A stretch of DNA of 64,000 nt, from the NCBI GenBank assembly GCA_964602415.1, contig CAZRQL010000019.1, positions 1 to 64,000 on the forward strand, read 5' to 3'. Each line of letters begins with the position of its first letter. Within the stretch, counting starts at the first letter, position 1. The DNA comes from CAZRQL01 sp964602415. Lineage in GTDB: Bacteria > Bacteroidota > Bacteroidia > Cytophagales > Flammeovirgaceae. The notes beneath the pieces are model-generated. The model was not told where the DNA came from. It worked only from the letters and a program-made list of their open reading frames with translations, and made no database searches. Position numbers and translations under genes: made by a program. Of this stretch, positions 15,596 to 23,737 are shown piece after piece.

Positions 15596-15961
15596 CTATT
15601 TCAACTCCAACTTAGAGAGCAAAGACATAACCGCCTTTTCTATCTGCGGCATATTGGGCAGTTGTTTGTCAATGTATATCAAGGCTACTGCTTGAAGATG
15701 AGTAAGTTGAAAAGCCGAATAATTTTTGCGGTAGGCTTCGCGGGTGAGTCTTTTGATTCGGTTGCGATGAACAGCTCTTTTGAAATTCCTTTTGGATACA
15801 CTAATCAAAATCTCAGGCGATTGGGCGGAGTCGAGTGGCTCTTGGACACGCAAAAATAAGACTTTGAAAGGAAACTGAAACTCAGACTCTCCCGAAGTAA
15901 ACAATTGTTTGATGATTTTAAAATTTTTTAAACGAAGCCTTTTTGGGAAAGTATGCTGCAT
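15596..15961 (-). CDS. rnpA: Ribonuclease P protein component
   Basis: Basic 121-aa protein that binds the RNase P RNA and helps it remove tRNA 5' leaders. It shows the family pattern: N-terminal PKRLRLKNFKIIKQLF with the ...FTSG turn, central ISVSKRNFKRAVHRNRIKRLTREAYR, which is the conserved RNR helix, and a C-terminal alpha-helix. The start at 15961 fits, with a TAGCTTTG promoter box 22 nt upstream. Unlike the common order, no rpmH is next to it. The 91-bp repeat starts 8 bp beyond its stop. Confidence 0.96.
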   Translation of the reverse strand: MQHTFPKRLRLKNFKIIKQLFTSGESEFQFPFKVLFLRVQEPLDSAQSPEILISVSKRNFKRAVHRNRIKRLTREAYRKNYSAFQLTHLQAVALIYIDKQLPNMPQIEKAVMSLLSKLELK

Positions 15962-15983
15962 AAATATTCAATCGTTCCAGACA

Positions 15984-15991
15984 CAAAGCTA
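15984..15991 (-). promoter_or_regulatory. -7 box of rnpA
   Basis: TAGCTTTG on the minus strand, 22 nt upstream of the rnpA start. No convincing -33 box. Confidence 0.5.
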
Positions 15992-16062
15992 ATTTTTCCT
16001 TGATTTGTAATGAGAAATAGATTGCTCGGGCAAAATTTTCTATCAAGTGGGCAAGCCAAATT

Positions 16063-16095
16063 TTTGCAAATCATGCCGACAACAATTTACCTTTG
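16063..16095 (+). promoter_or_regulatory. Promoter of the ftsE-like gene
   Basis: TTTG (16063-16066), 21-nt spacer, TACCTTTG (16088-16095): a textbook Bacteroidota promoter, 17 nt before the ATG at 16113. Confidence 0.8.
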
Positions 16096-16112
16096 CAAAA
16101 AGCTAAATCTTT

Positions 16113-16811
16113 ATGCCTGAATTGGTAGTGAGTTTGCGTTCTGTTTCGCTGAGTCTGGGAGAACAAACCATCCTGAGTCAAGTCAATTTTGATATTGAGC
16201 AAGGCGAGTTTGTTTACCTCATTGGCAAAACGGGCAGCGGCAAAACCACCTTGCTAAGGCTCTTGTACGCTGATTTGCAGCCCGATGAAGGCAGCGCAAT
16301 TGTAGCGGGGTTTCAGATTTCCAAAATCAAACCTGCCAATATTCCCTTTTTACGCAGAAAACTGGGCGTTGTTTTTCAGCAATACGAGTTGCTCAAAGAC
16401 CGCAGCATAGAGGCCAATCTGGAGTTTGTGCTTCAGGCTTTAGGCTCTCCGAAAAAGAGTAGCAACTTGGAGCGTGTGCACGCCGCCCTTGCAGAAGTGG
16501 GACTGGCAGAAGCGGCCAAAAAGTTCCCCCACCAACTCTCAGGCGGTGAGCAGCAAAGAGTTGCCATAGCCCGTGCCCTGCTCAGTGAGCCTGTGTTGCT
16601 GATTGCAGACGAACCCACAGGCAACTTAGACCCTGCCGTTGCCCAAGAGATACACGACCTTTTTATCAAAATCAATGCTTCCGGCACGGCTGTACTGCTG
16701 GCTACCCACAACCACAATTTTTTGAAAAGACACCCTGCCCGGGTACTGTTTTGCAGCGACAAAACCATCAAAGGCATTGATAGAGACGAACTCATAGCTC
16801 GTTTGGGCTGA
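16113..16811 (+). CDS. ftsE: FtsE-type ABC transporter ATP-binding protein
   Basis: Cytoplasmic ATPase subunit, 232 aa, the usual FtsE length. Walker A is GKTGSGKTT (38-46), the Q-loop lies in VVFQQYELLKDRS, the signature is LSGGEQQR, Walker B is LLIADEPTGNLD, and the H-loop is ATHNH. The FVYLIGKTGSGKTTLLRLLY and FQQYELLKDRSIEANLEFV stretches match FtsE, which with FtsX relays division signals to peptidoglycan hydrolases. No ftsX is adjacent, so the permease must be elsewhere, as is common in this phylum. A clean promoter precedes it. It converges with aspartate kinase with 3 bp between the stop codons. Confidence 0.85.
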   Translation: MPELVVSLRSVSLSLGEQTILSQVNFDIEQGEFVYLIGKTGSGKTTLLRLLYADLQPDEGSAIVAGFQISKIKPANIPFLRRKLGVVFQQYELLKDRSIEANLEFVLQALGSPKKSSNLERVHAALAEVGLAEAAKKFPHQLSGGEQQRVAIARALLSEPVLLIADEPTGNLDPAVAQEIHDLFIKINASGTAVLLATHNHNFLKRHPARVLFCSDKTIKGIDRDELIARLG

Positions 16812-16814
16812 TGA

Positions 16815-18101
16815 TTAGGCTTTGCTGGCCACAAATTTTTCGTCTTTTTTCACCACCAATTGCCATTTGTTCGGATCGCAGACCTCCAACAAAGGCTGGT
16901 ACTTAGAAACAGTCTGGTTGATGTCCAGCGTCTCGTAGTTCATAATGGTCAAAATCTCCAAACCGGTTATTACGTCAATTTTATACTCGTCTTGCATGGC
17001 TTTGGCTATTTTTTTGAGCAGACTTTCGCTTTCGTCCATGACGACCCTAAAAGTGAAGGCGGAGGTGGCCATCATGGAAAAATTGGCGCCCACTGCCCTG
17101 AGGTAGTTGATGATTTCGTTGAGGCGGTCGCGGTTCAAATCAGTGAGGTCTTCAATAGTAAAACTCACGATACACTGGCCTTGCTTGAAGATAAAAGCTG
17201 GCTCTTGTGCCCCTTCGAGGGTGTCTTCGATGCAAGTACCATCTTTTTGAGGCTCTATAAATGAGCGTACATAAAGAGGTATTTGTTTGTCCAACAAGGG
17301 TTTGATGGTTTTTGGGTGGATGACTGTTGCGCCGTAGTAGGTCATTTCGGCAGCTTGACGGTAGCTCAGGCGAGAAAAGAGCTTGGCATCGCTGAGTCGG
17401 CGGGGATCGGCGTTGAGGATGCCGGGCACGTCTTTCCATATAGTAACCGATTCGGCATCAAGACAATAAGCAAAAATAGCAGCACTGTAATCAGAGCCTT
17501 CACGCCCCAGCGTTGTGGTCTTGTTCCCAACCGTACTGGCTATAAATCCTTGAGTTACTACTACTTGCTCTTCCAAAATTTTAGGTATATCGCCTTTGAT
17601 GAGTTTGCGGGAGAGTTTGAAGTCCACCTTGCCTTGTCGCCACTGCTCATCGGTCTGTATGTAGCGGCGGGCATCAAGCCACTGCGTAGGTATGCCCCTG
17701 TAATTGAGGTAAAAAGCTATGATATGAGTGGACAAAATCTCACCATAACAGATGATTTGGTCGTAGTACATATCAGGCTTTTTGGGCTTTACCGACAGCT
17801 CGGCCTCCAGTTTGAAAAAAAGTTTGTCAAGGGTATCAAAAATCTCATGCCTATCGCCGGAAAACAATTCCAAGGCTATCTGCTCATGGTAATCTTTCAG
17901 AGATTTTACCAACGGTTTGGTAGATTTTCCTTTTAAAGCCATTCTCCAGATTTCCTCCAATCGATTGGTCGTTTTGCCCATGGCAGAAACCACTACCAAA
18001 GGGATAATCCCTTTTTCATAGTAACTACCTATGATTGAGGACATATTGGAAACCGCATCGGCATCTTTGACAGAAGCCCCTCCAAATTTGAATACTTTCA
18101 T
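16815..18101 (-). CDS. lysC: Aspartate kinase (monofunctional)
   Basis: Phosphorylates L-aspartate, the first step to lysine, threonine and methionine. 428 aa from the ATG at 18101 (a longer frame to 18122 has a TTG start and no support). The kinase domain opens with MKVFKFGGASVKDA (the usual KFGGTSV with Thr to Ala), then VVVSAMGKTTN, GREGSDYSAAIFAYCLDAESVTIWKDVPGI, and a C-terminal pair of ACT-like domains (from ~residue 300) for feedback control. It is not fused to homoserine dehydrogenase. A TAGATTTG box lies 18 nt upstream. Confidence 0.95.
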   Translation of the reverse strand: MKVFKFGGASVKDADAVSNMSSIIGSYYEKGIIPLVVVSAMGKTTNRLEEIWRMALKGKSTKPLVKSLKDYHEQIALELFSGDRHEIFDTLDKLFFKLEAELSVKPKKPDMYYDQIICYGEILSTHIIAFYLNYRGIPTQWLDARRYIQTDEQWRQGKVDFKLSRKLIKGDIPKILEEQVVVTQGFIASTVGNKTTTLGREGSDYSAAIFAYCLDAESVTIWKDVPGILNADPRRLSDAKLFSRLSYRQAAEMTYYGATVIHPKTIKPLLDKQIPLYVRSFIEPQKDGTCIEDTLEGAQEPAFIFKQGQCIVSFTIEDLTDLNRDRLNEIINYLRAVGANFSMMATSAFTFRVVMDESESLLKKIAKAMQDEYKIDVITGLEILTIMNYETLDINQTVSKYQPLLEVCDPNKWQLVVKKDEKFVASKA

Positions 18102-18119
18102 TGAGTCGTTTGTTTGCCG

Positions 18120-18127
18120 CAAATCTA
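18120..18127 (-). promoter_or_regulatory. -7 box of lysC
   Basis: TAGATTTG on the minus strand, 18 nt upstream of the chosen start. A TTTG lies 29 nt further, too far for a normal -33. Confidence 0.5.
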
Positions 18128-18235
18128 ATTTGTAAGCCTTAAAAGATTGGCACTGACAAAAAATGAAGAAAAAAATTTAACCTGCGTACAACCCTAACCA
18201 CCATTGCCAAGTAATAGAACAAAACCTTAATAATT

Positions 18236-18913
18236 ATGAGAAAAACAATGGTGTTTGTGGCAGCAATCCTCCTGATGGGAGCAAGTGCTTGCAATCTGAT
18301 TAAAGACCTGATGCCTGAAAGGCCGGGCAACGGCAACCGTCCCAATCCCGGTACGCCGCCACCGCCGCCACCTGCCGAGTGCGAGTTGGAAGGCAAATTG
18401 GTCAAAATGTGCGGCAGAGGGGTATTTGGGGAACTTTGGATACAAGACCGTAAATCAGGAACTCTATTGAAGCCTGTTCGTATGGATTCAAACATAATCC
18501 TTCCTGCCGTTGTGCTGACAGAAGGCACGCTGGTTCGCTACCAAGCCCGCCGCATCGAAAAAACCCGCTGTGAGAGAGCCGAAGGCTTCGCTGTCCATAT
18601 CTCGTGCTTTGGCATCGTATCGCTCAACCCCACCCCTCCCCCCACCAACAAACCTCCACGCAGACAAATGGCAAGAGGGCGATTGGTGAAAAAATGCGCA
18701 GACAGTGTCATAGGGGGCGATCTATGGATCGCAATAGAGAGAAACAACGGCAGAGAAGTGCTGCAACCGCTGAAATCGTCAAACCCGTTGCCAAGAATCC
18801 GCTTTCAAGAGGGTGACAACGTCAAAGTTGAGTTTGAAGAGGTTGGCCGCCCCCAGTGCGACCCCAATATGAAAAGCGCAGCCATCGTCATACATGAAAT
18901 TGCTAAAATATAA
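18236..18913 (+). CDS. Lipoprotein with two tandem copies of one domain
   Basis: Exported lipoprotein of 225 aa with signal and lipobox (MGASAC, Cys19). A Pro-rich tether (GTPPPPPPAEC) leads to domain 1 (~residues 50-130), and a second Pro-rich linker (NPTPPPTNKPPRRQ) to domain 2 (~145-225). The copies align: GKLVKMCGRGVFGELWIQ versus GRLVKKCADSVIGGDLWIA, then LKPV/LQPL, EGTLVRYQARRIEKTRC versus EGDNVKVEFEEVGRPQC. Each has a conserved Cys pair, probably one disulfide per domain, and a short OB-like beta pattern. Function is unknown. It diverges from lysC and ends at a bidirectional terminator. Confidence 0.85.
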   Translation: MRKTMVFVAAILLMGASACNLIKDLMPERPGNGNRPNPGTPPPPPPAECELEGKLVKMCGRGVFGELWIQDRKSGTLLKPVRMDSNIILPAVVLTEGTLVRYQARRIEKTRCERAEGFAVHISCFGIVSLNPTPPPTNKPPRRQMARGRLVKKCADSVIGGDLWIAIERNNGREVLQPLKSSNPLPRIRFQEGDNVKVEFEEVGRPQCDPNMKSAAIVIHEIAKI

Positions 18914-18931
18914 AATTGTTAGCTGTTGAGT

Positions 18932-18962
18932 AAGGCTTTCCTACATAGGAAAGCCTTTTTTT
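18932..18962. terminator. Bidirectional terminator between convergent genes
   Basis: Stem AAGGCTTTCCT/AGGAAAGCCTT (18932-18942 with 18947-18957), 4-nt loop, followed by seven T on the plus strand. The stop codon of the minus-strand lipoprotein (18941-18943) lies inside the stem. Confidence 0.85.
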
Positions 18963-19492
18963 ATGGTGGCAGACACATCAAAATTCAAACTGTCCAGCAA
19001 TACGACCTTTTTGGTGCTTTTGACTTGATAGGAAACTATCTTCTGATTCTCAAATTGGTATTCCATGCTCCTGCGAATGAAAAACAAAGGGTTTTGAGTG
19101 GCAAACTCAGCCTTCAAGCCCAATAGCTCACCTTCAGGACTTTGGTTGATTTGTAAAAAGCGAACGGGATAAGATGACTTGAGAGCCGAATAAGTTGTCG
19201 TAAAACCCTCTTTTTGGATGGCATAATTGCCTAAAAAACTCGGTTTATTGATATTACAAGCCTTGAGCATGAGCAATTCATCGCGCCAAAAGGCGGTATC
19301 GGTATTGTCCTTAACAAAAGAAGTAGTCTGATTGGACATTTTTATGGTCTTTTCAACTGTTGCGCCTTGCATAAGGCGGGATAGCTGTTGGCAAATCAAC
19401 TCTACATCAAAATAACCAGCTTCGTACTTTATGGCTGATTTTTGGACACAACCCAACAATAAGATTATGGCTAAAAAGCGTATTTTCTTCAT
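18941..19492 (-). CDS. Hypothetical lipoprotein
   Basis: Exported lipoprotein of 183 aa from the ATG at 19492, which gives MKKIRFLAIILLLGC with lipobox Cys15; the longer frame to 19531 would bury the signal. The mature part is mixed alpha/beta (LICQQLSRLMQG, FQTN-like strands, a SMEYQFENQKIVSYQV strand) with one more Cys (KACN). I do not recognise a family. It starts 40 bp after the nucleoside transporter stop on the same strand and is probably co-transcribed with it. Its stop lies within the shared terminator stem. Confidence 0.75.
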   Translation of the reverse strand: MKKIRFLAIILLLGCVQKSAIKYEAGYFDVELICQQLSRLMQGATVEKTIKMSNQTTSFVKDNTDTAFWRDELLMLKACNINKPSFLGNYAIQKEGFTTTYSALKSSYPVRFLQINQSPEGELLGLKAEFATQNPLFFIRRSMEYQFENQKIVSYQVKSTKKVVLLDSLNFDVSATIKKGFPM

Positions 19493-19532
19493 AAAAAATT
19501 TTATATCCATACTTTTGCAATGACAAGACAAC

Positions 19533-20822
19533 TCACAAAATAATTGAGGCCACCGCCGCCGTCATCAGACAAGCCATAGAGCCTGCCAGCAGTGCCCGCA
19601 GTCCCAACTTAGAAAGATTGCGCTTTTGTTCGGGTGCCAATGCCCCAATCCCCCCAATCTGTATGCCCACAGACGCAAAATTGGCAAAGCCACACAAAGC
19701 ATAAGTGGCTATCAACTGAGTGCGCGGCTGAAGATTCATGGCAGGGATTTGGCTGTAAGCATAAAACTCGTTGATGACTACTTTCTGCCCCAGCAGTTGC
19801 CCCATTTGGAGAACATCTTGCTCCGGTATTGCCAAAAGCCAGGCAAAAGGAGAAAAAATCAGCCCCAGCAAATAGCTCAAGTTAAAGCCTTCAAAAACGC
19901 CGTTGGTTGAGTCCTTGATGCTTTGATTCCAGTTTCCGCAATCAGCTATCAAATTGCAAAGCTGGTTGAGGCCGTCGGTAGCGGCAATCATCAAGCCGTT
20001 TAGCATATAAACCAATGAAGTAAAAACCAACAACATAGCCCCCACATTGATGGCCAACTTGATGCCGTCCGCTGTGCCATTGGCTATGGCTTCGAGCAAG
20101 TTGGAGGCTTGATAAGTACGCATAGAGGGAGGCTCGTTTTCTGTGGGCAACGTCTGTGGCAAAAGAATCTTTGCACAAACCACCGCTGCGGGAGCAGAAA
20201 TAACAGAAGCCGCCAGCAAATGAGTGGCAAAGTACTGCTGCAAAGCCTCATCAGTTCCGCCCAAAAAACCGATATAAGCCGCATAGACCCCGCCGGCTAT
20301 GGTGGCCATCCCGCCGCTCATCAAACAAAGCAGTTCCGAAGGAGTCATCTTTGCCAAATAAGGCCGTATCATCAAAGGAGCTTCTGTCTGACCCACAAAA
20401 ATATTGGCCGACACCGCCAAACTCTCCGCACCCGTCAAACCCAAACTGCGCTTCAACACCCAAGAAAATACATCTATCACCCGTTGCAATACCCCCCAAT
20501 AAAAAAGCATAGAAGAAACCGCCGAAAAAAATATGATGCTGGGCAATACCCTAAAAGCCACTATGTAGCCAAAATTATCGCTTGCCAAGTCTCCAAACAC
20601 AAACTTTGCGCCCTCTTGGCTGTGTTTTAGAATCAGCGAAAAAAAACCGGCAACGGCGGAAAAAATTTCCTTGAAAAAGGGGAATTTCAAAATCAAAAAT
20701 GCGCCGATAAACTGCAAGGCAATCCCTATCATCACCAACCTCCAATCAATTGATTTGCGGTTAGAAGAGAGCAAATAGAGCACAAAAACAAAAACAAAAA
20801 TTGCGAGAATGGCTTTGAACAT
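19533..20822 (-). CDS. Concentrative nucleoside transporter (CNT/NupC family)
   Basis: Inner-membrane Na+- or H+-coupled importer of nucleosides, 429 aa with about 8-10 hydrophobic helices. Family signatures are visible: GQTEAPLMIRPYL (nucleoside-contacting G-Q-T-E-x-P loop), MSGGMATIAGGVYAAYIGFL (SGG-MATIAG), KVVINEFYAY (N-E-F motif), and the end motif YALCGFANFASVGIQIGGIGALAP. The two helical hairpins typical of the family are in order. A likely operon partner is the downstream lipoprotein at 18941. No TAnnTTTG box was found directly upstream. Confidence 0.95.
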   Translation of the reverse strand: MFKAILAIFVFVFVLYLLSSNRKSIDWRLVMIGIALQFIGAFLILKFPFFKEIFSAVAGFFSLILKHSQEGAKFVFGDLASDNFGYIVAFRVLPSIIFFSAVSSMLFYWGVLQRVIDVFSWVLKRSLGLTGAESLAVSANIFVGQTEAPLMIRPYLAKMTPSELLCLMSGGMATIAGGVYAAYIGFLGGTDEALQQYFATHLLAASVISAPAAVVCAKILLPQTLPTENEPPSMRTYQASNLLEAIANGTADGIKLAINVGAMLLVFTSLVYMLNGLMIAATDGLNQLCNLIADCGNWNQSIKDSTNGVFEGFNLSYLLGLIFSPFAWLLAIPEQDVLQMGQLLGQKVVINEFYAYSQIPAMNLQPRTQLIATYALCGFANFASVGIQIGGIGALAPEQKRNLSKLGLRALLAGSMACLMTAAVASIIL

Positions 20823-20896
20823 GAGGCAAAGGAAACAGAAATTTTAAGAAATCCTACGCAAGCCTCTCAAAGCAGACCCAAGCGGTCAATTATGGA

Positions 20897-21322
20897 CTAC
20901 ACGTTCCTTTTGATGTACAAGTCAAAATCAGGCACTTTCGGTTGGTATCCGTTGTGCATATTTTGGGAAGTAATCAAAAAATCGGCTGAAGCCACATTGC
21001 AGGCAAAAGGCAAATTCCAGACTACCGCTATCCTGAGCAAGGCTTTGACATCAGGGTCGTGGGGCTGAGGAGCCAATGGATCCCAAAAGAAAAAGAGCAT
21101 ATCTACTTTGCCTTCGGCTATCATGGCCCCTATCTGCTGGTCGCCACCCAAAGGCCCGCTTTGCAACCTAACAACCTGAAGCTGAGTTTGCTCGGCAATT
21201 AGTTTACCCGTTGTGCCGGTGGCATAGAGTTCAAACTCTTTCAAAACAGCTATGTGTTTTTTGACCCATTCGACCATCTCAACTTTTTTGTGGTCGTGGG
21301 CTACCAATACAATTCTTTTCAT
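20897..21322 (-). CDS. mgsA: Methylglyoxal synthase
   Basis: Converts dihydroxyacetone phosphate to methylglyoxal and phosphate, a bypass of lower glycolysis under phosphate limitation. 141 aa from the ATG at 21322 (MKRIVLVAHDHKK), close to the family length; the frame to 21367 is a longer unsupported form. Active-site motifs: ALVAHD-like start, the TGTTG phosphate loop, GPLGGDQQIG containing the catalytic Asp, and HDPDVKALLRIAVVWNLPFACN. The first 44 bp overlap the 3' end of plsC on the same strand in another frame, so the two are tightly coupled. Confidence 0.95.
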   Translation of the reverse strand: MKRIVLVAHDHKKVEMVEWVKKHIAVLKEFELYATGTTGKLIAEQTQLQVVRLQSGPLGGDQQIGAMIAEGKVDMLFFFWDPLAPQPHDPDVKALLRIAVVWNLPFACNVASADFLITSQNMHNGYQPKVPDFDLYIKRNV

Positions 21323-22052
21323 GGTTTTGAATTTGGGAAATAAGTTCAGCTTCAATAATTTGGGCAACGGATTGTTTGAGTGGTTCTATGTCATCTTCGG
21401 TGAGGTGGGCAGTCGGTATGGGGGCATGAAAAACAATCCGAGCCGGCATACGGTACATAAGTCCCTGATAAGCAAATAAAATTTTCCAATTGTCCAACAG
21501 GCTCACAGGCACAATCGGTGCTCCGGTTTGTATGGCTATTTTGAAAGCTCCATCTTTGAACCGCCCCAATGCAGGGGCTTCGGGGTTTTTCATGGTGGCT
21601 TCGGGAAAAATCACCAAACTATACCCCATTTTTATGGTCTCTATGCCTTGCCGGAGGCTCTGCAAACTGCTTTTCAAACTTTCTCTTTCTACGCTGATAT
21701 GCAATTTTTTGAACATATAACCAAAAATAGGTATTTTGGTCAGTGAGGCTTTACCCATAAAAACTATGTGCCTGTCCACACAAGCCCCAATGAGCGGAAT
21801 ATCCAAAAAAGAAGTATGATTGGCCACATAAATGACAGTACCTTTGGGAATGGGGGCTTTTTGTGTCATGCGAATGGGCAAAAAAGCCCAACTAAATGCA
21901 AAATAGCCCCATATTTTATTGAGATAAAATGCATAATGATGCTTTTTTTTATCGTAAAGTATCAATAAAAAAAAAGGAAACAACAATAAAAAAAAGGCAA
22001 AAAACCCTACCACAGCATAGATTGCATAACACCTTGCAAGGATTTTTTTCAT
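21279..22052 (-). CDS. plsC: 1-acyl-sn-glycerol-3-phosphate acyltransferase
   Basis: Membrane enzyme that acylates lysophosphatidic acid to phosphatidic acid in phospholipid synthesis. 257 aa. N-terminal hydrophobic helix (residues ~10-33), acyltransferase motif I NHTSFLD (HX4D), motif II around GKASLTKIPIFG, motif III FPEAT, and motif IV APIVPVSLL. Its start overlaps the META-domain lipoprotein stop as ATGA (22049-22052), and its last 44 bp overlap mgsA. The three genes therefore read as one transcript. Confidence 0.93.
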   Translation of the reverse strand: MKKILARCYAIYAVVGFFAFFLLLFPFFLLILYDKKKHHYAFYLNKIWGYFAFSWAFLPIRMTQKAPIPKGTVIYVANHTSFLDIPLIGACVDRHIVFMGKASLTKIPIFGYMFKKLHISVERESLKSSLQSLRQGIETIKMGYSLVIFPEATMKNPEAPALGRFKDGAFKIAIQTGAPIVPVSLLDNWKILFAYQGLMYRMPARIVFHAPIPTAHLTEDDIEPLKQSVAQIIEAELISQIQNHEKNCIGSPRPQKS

Positions 22053-22474
22053 TTGACAAAAACCATAATTCCATCGGGATAATACAAACTAAGCTCCGAA
22101 GCCGTGAGCTTGTAAGAATGCACTTTTTGAAGCGCAGCCATCAACTTCTGCTCCAGCCTGTTTTTCTCCGGCTCGACAGCGGCTATCATAGTTTGGTTCA
22201 ACTCACTGACAAGCAGCTTATTGTCTTTGAGAACTTGCACCAAACAACCGTATCCGTTGACAGGCCCCTTACCAACAGCATGATAAAAAAAATTGCCTTC
22301 CCGATTTTGAAAATTGATAAAGCGCAGGGTGAGTTCGTTTTCGGGTTTGCTGTCAAAAACTTTCAAAGTCCAGAAGGTGGTGGTATCAAAAGGCATACGA
22401 GAGGCTGTTTTTGTGCTTGGCGTGGGCTTGCAAGCAAAAACCCAACAAACTGAAAGGATAAAAATGAGTCGCAT
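22049..22474 (-). CDS. META/HslJ-like domain lipoprotein
   Basis: Small exported protein of 141 aa from the ATG at 22474 (MRLIFILSVCWVFAC, lipobox-like FAC, Cys15); the frame to 22525 would hide the signal. The mature part fits a META domain: FWTLKVFDS start, LTLRFINFQNREGNFFYHAVGKGPVNGYGCLV core, LNQTMIAAVEPEKNRLEQKLMAALQ in place of the usual TxMxC...E segment, and a YKLTASELSLYY end. META proteins are linked to heat or novobiocin resistance in other bacteria, but the mechanism is unknown. It heads the plsC-mgsA transcript; promoter box at 22492. Confidence 0.78.
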   Translation of the reverse strand: MRLIFILSVCWVFACKPTPSTKTASRMPFDTTTFWTLKVFDSKPENELTLRFINFQNREGNFFYHAVGKGPVNGYGCLVQVLKDNKLLVSELNQTMIAAVEPEKNRLEQKLMAALQKVHSYKLTASELSLYYPDGIMVFVK

Positions 22475-22491
22475 AAAAGTAGTTTCACATG

Positions 22492-22519
22492 CAAAGCTAC
22501 TTAAAAGGATGGTTTGCAA
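22492..22519 (-). promoter_or_regulatory. Promoter of the META lipoprotein-plsC-mgsA transcript
   Basis: Minus strand: TTG (22519-22517), 17-nt spacer, TAGCTTTG (22499-22492), 17 nt before the start at 22474. Confidence 0.6.
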
Positions 22520-22571
22520 GCTCACCTATCCGTCTTGTCTCAAAAGTTATTTTATTCGCCGCAAGAGTGGC

Positions 22572-23672
22572 TTATTCAATGTATTTGAATGTGATGGCCC
22601 CGCATTGCCCCATTCCCGAACTCAAGGTCAAGGACTTCTGAAACTTACCGGCCTTGACAGTCAAATAGGCTGTATTGGGCGGGACTTTGCCTAAATTGTG
22701 GGCATATAAAATCAAGTAATTGGTCTGGTTTGGAACAATGTCAAGTTTGATTTTGTAAGATTTTTTTTGCAAGGTGTATTGCCTCAATACCCATTGGCCA
22801 TTGAAATTGAGAGATATAATATCCCCGTCAATGCTTTTGTGGTCTGAAACTTCAATCTCCAATTTTTTACTGAAAACAATTTCTTCTTTTTGCACCTGAA
22901 CCGTTCTGCCTTCCAATGAAGTCGGGACTTCTACTTGCGAAGCCGACTGTTCAAAACTCGGCTCGGTTTCCACTATTAAGGTCTCGGGTTCTATCTGTTT
23001 TTCGTCCGCCACCACTTCCACATCATCAAAAAAGACGTAAGCGTCTTCGCTTTTGCCTACCGACATAATTTTATGGCTATGGGTCGGGTCAAAAGAGCCT
23101 ATGGTCATGTACCGGTAAGGCTTGTCGGCATAGAAAGTAAAACTAATGGGCTGCCATGTTTGGCTGAAAAAAAAGTCAGGTGTCTGATAATGAGGCACTA
23201 CATTCATAATGTGCTGATGCGATTCGGGTTGGTCTGGCCTATCTGTGGAAAAATGAACACCGATTTTGGCGGCTTTTTTGCCGTAAGGGATTTCTTTACC
23301 CACTGTGGCATAAAATGTTACACGGTACTGTTTGCCTACTTGGAGCGGCTCGGTGAGGGCTGTTGAGAGGTACTCGTGTATGGAACACAAAAACAGGGAA
23401 GCAACGGCTTTGCCTGAGCGCGGCTCTACCTGACTTTGGGTATTCCATGAAAGACGGGGCAGTCTTGCCGCATCGCCGGTGGCATCGGTGCGCAGGTAGT
23501 CGGGAGTGGCGCGGGCACTCTTATCGGGATTGAACCAGCCTTTGCACTTGTAAATCTGACTGGTAGAAGACGGCAAATCTGTACATTGTTCAAAATCAGG
23601 ATTGACAACCAAATTCTGTTGCCCAAAAATTTGCATAGGGATGAAAATCCCCAAAAAAATGTACCCCTTCAT
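22572..23672 (-). CDS. Secreted protein with carbohydrate-binding-like domain and C-terminal beta domain
   Basis: Exported protein of 366 aa; signal peptide residues 1-18 (ends IFGQ). Residues ~20-225 form the same NLVVNPDFE...CTD-type domain seen in the T9SS protein at 1737, with the matching GSFDPTHSH...YVFFDDVEVV end. A low-complexity acidic linker (~228-275) follows, then an ~90-residue domain starting DHKSIDGDIISLNFNGQWV and ending PPNTAYLTVKAG, which I associate with envelope OmpA-like proteins of this phylum. No T9SS domain is present, so it is probably periplasmic or outer-membrane associated. It diverges from rimM. Confidence 0.8.
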   Translation of the reverse strand: MKGYIFLGIFIPMQIFGQQNLVVNPDFEQCTDLPSSTSQIYKCKGWFNPDKSARATPDYLRTDATGDAARLPRLSWNTQSQVEPRSGKAVASLFLCSIHEYLSTALTEPLQVGKQYRVTFYATVGKEIPYGKKAAKIGVHFSTDRPDQPESHQHIMNVVPHYQTPDFFFSQTWQPISFTFYADKPYRYMTIGSFDPTHSHKIMSVGKSEDAYVFFDDVEVVADEKQIEPETLIVETEPSFEQSASQVEVPTSLEGRTVQVQKEEIVFSKKLEIEVSDHKSIDGDIISLNFNGQWVLRQYTLQKKSYKIKLDIVPNQTNYLILYAHNLGKVPPNTAYLTVKAGKFQKSLTLSSGMGQCGAITFKYIE

Positions 23673-23737
23673 TGTCGCATTTTAACTACAAACAGGACAA
23701 GAACAAAAATGTTTTATCATTTTTGAGGCTGAAAAAA

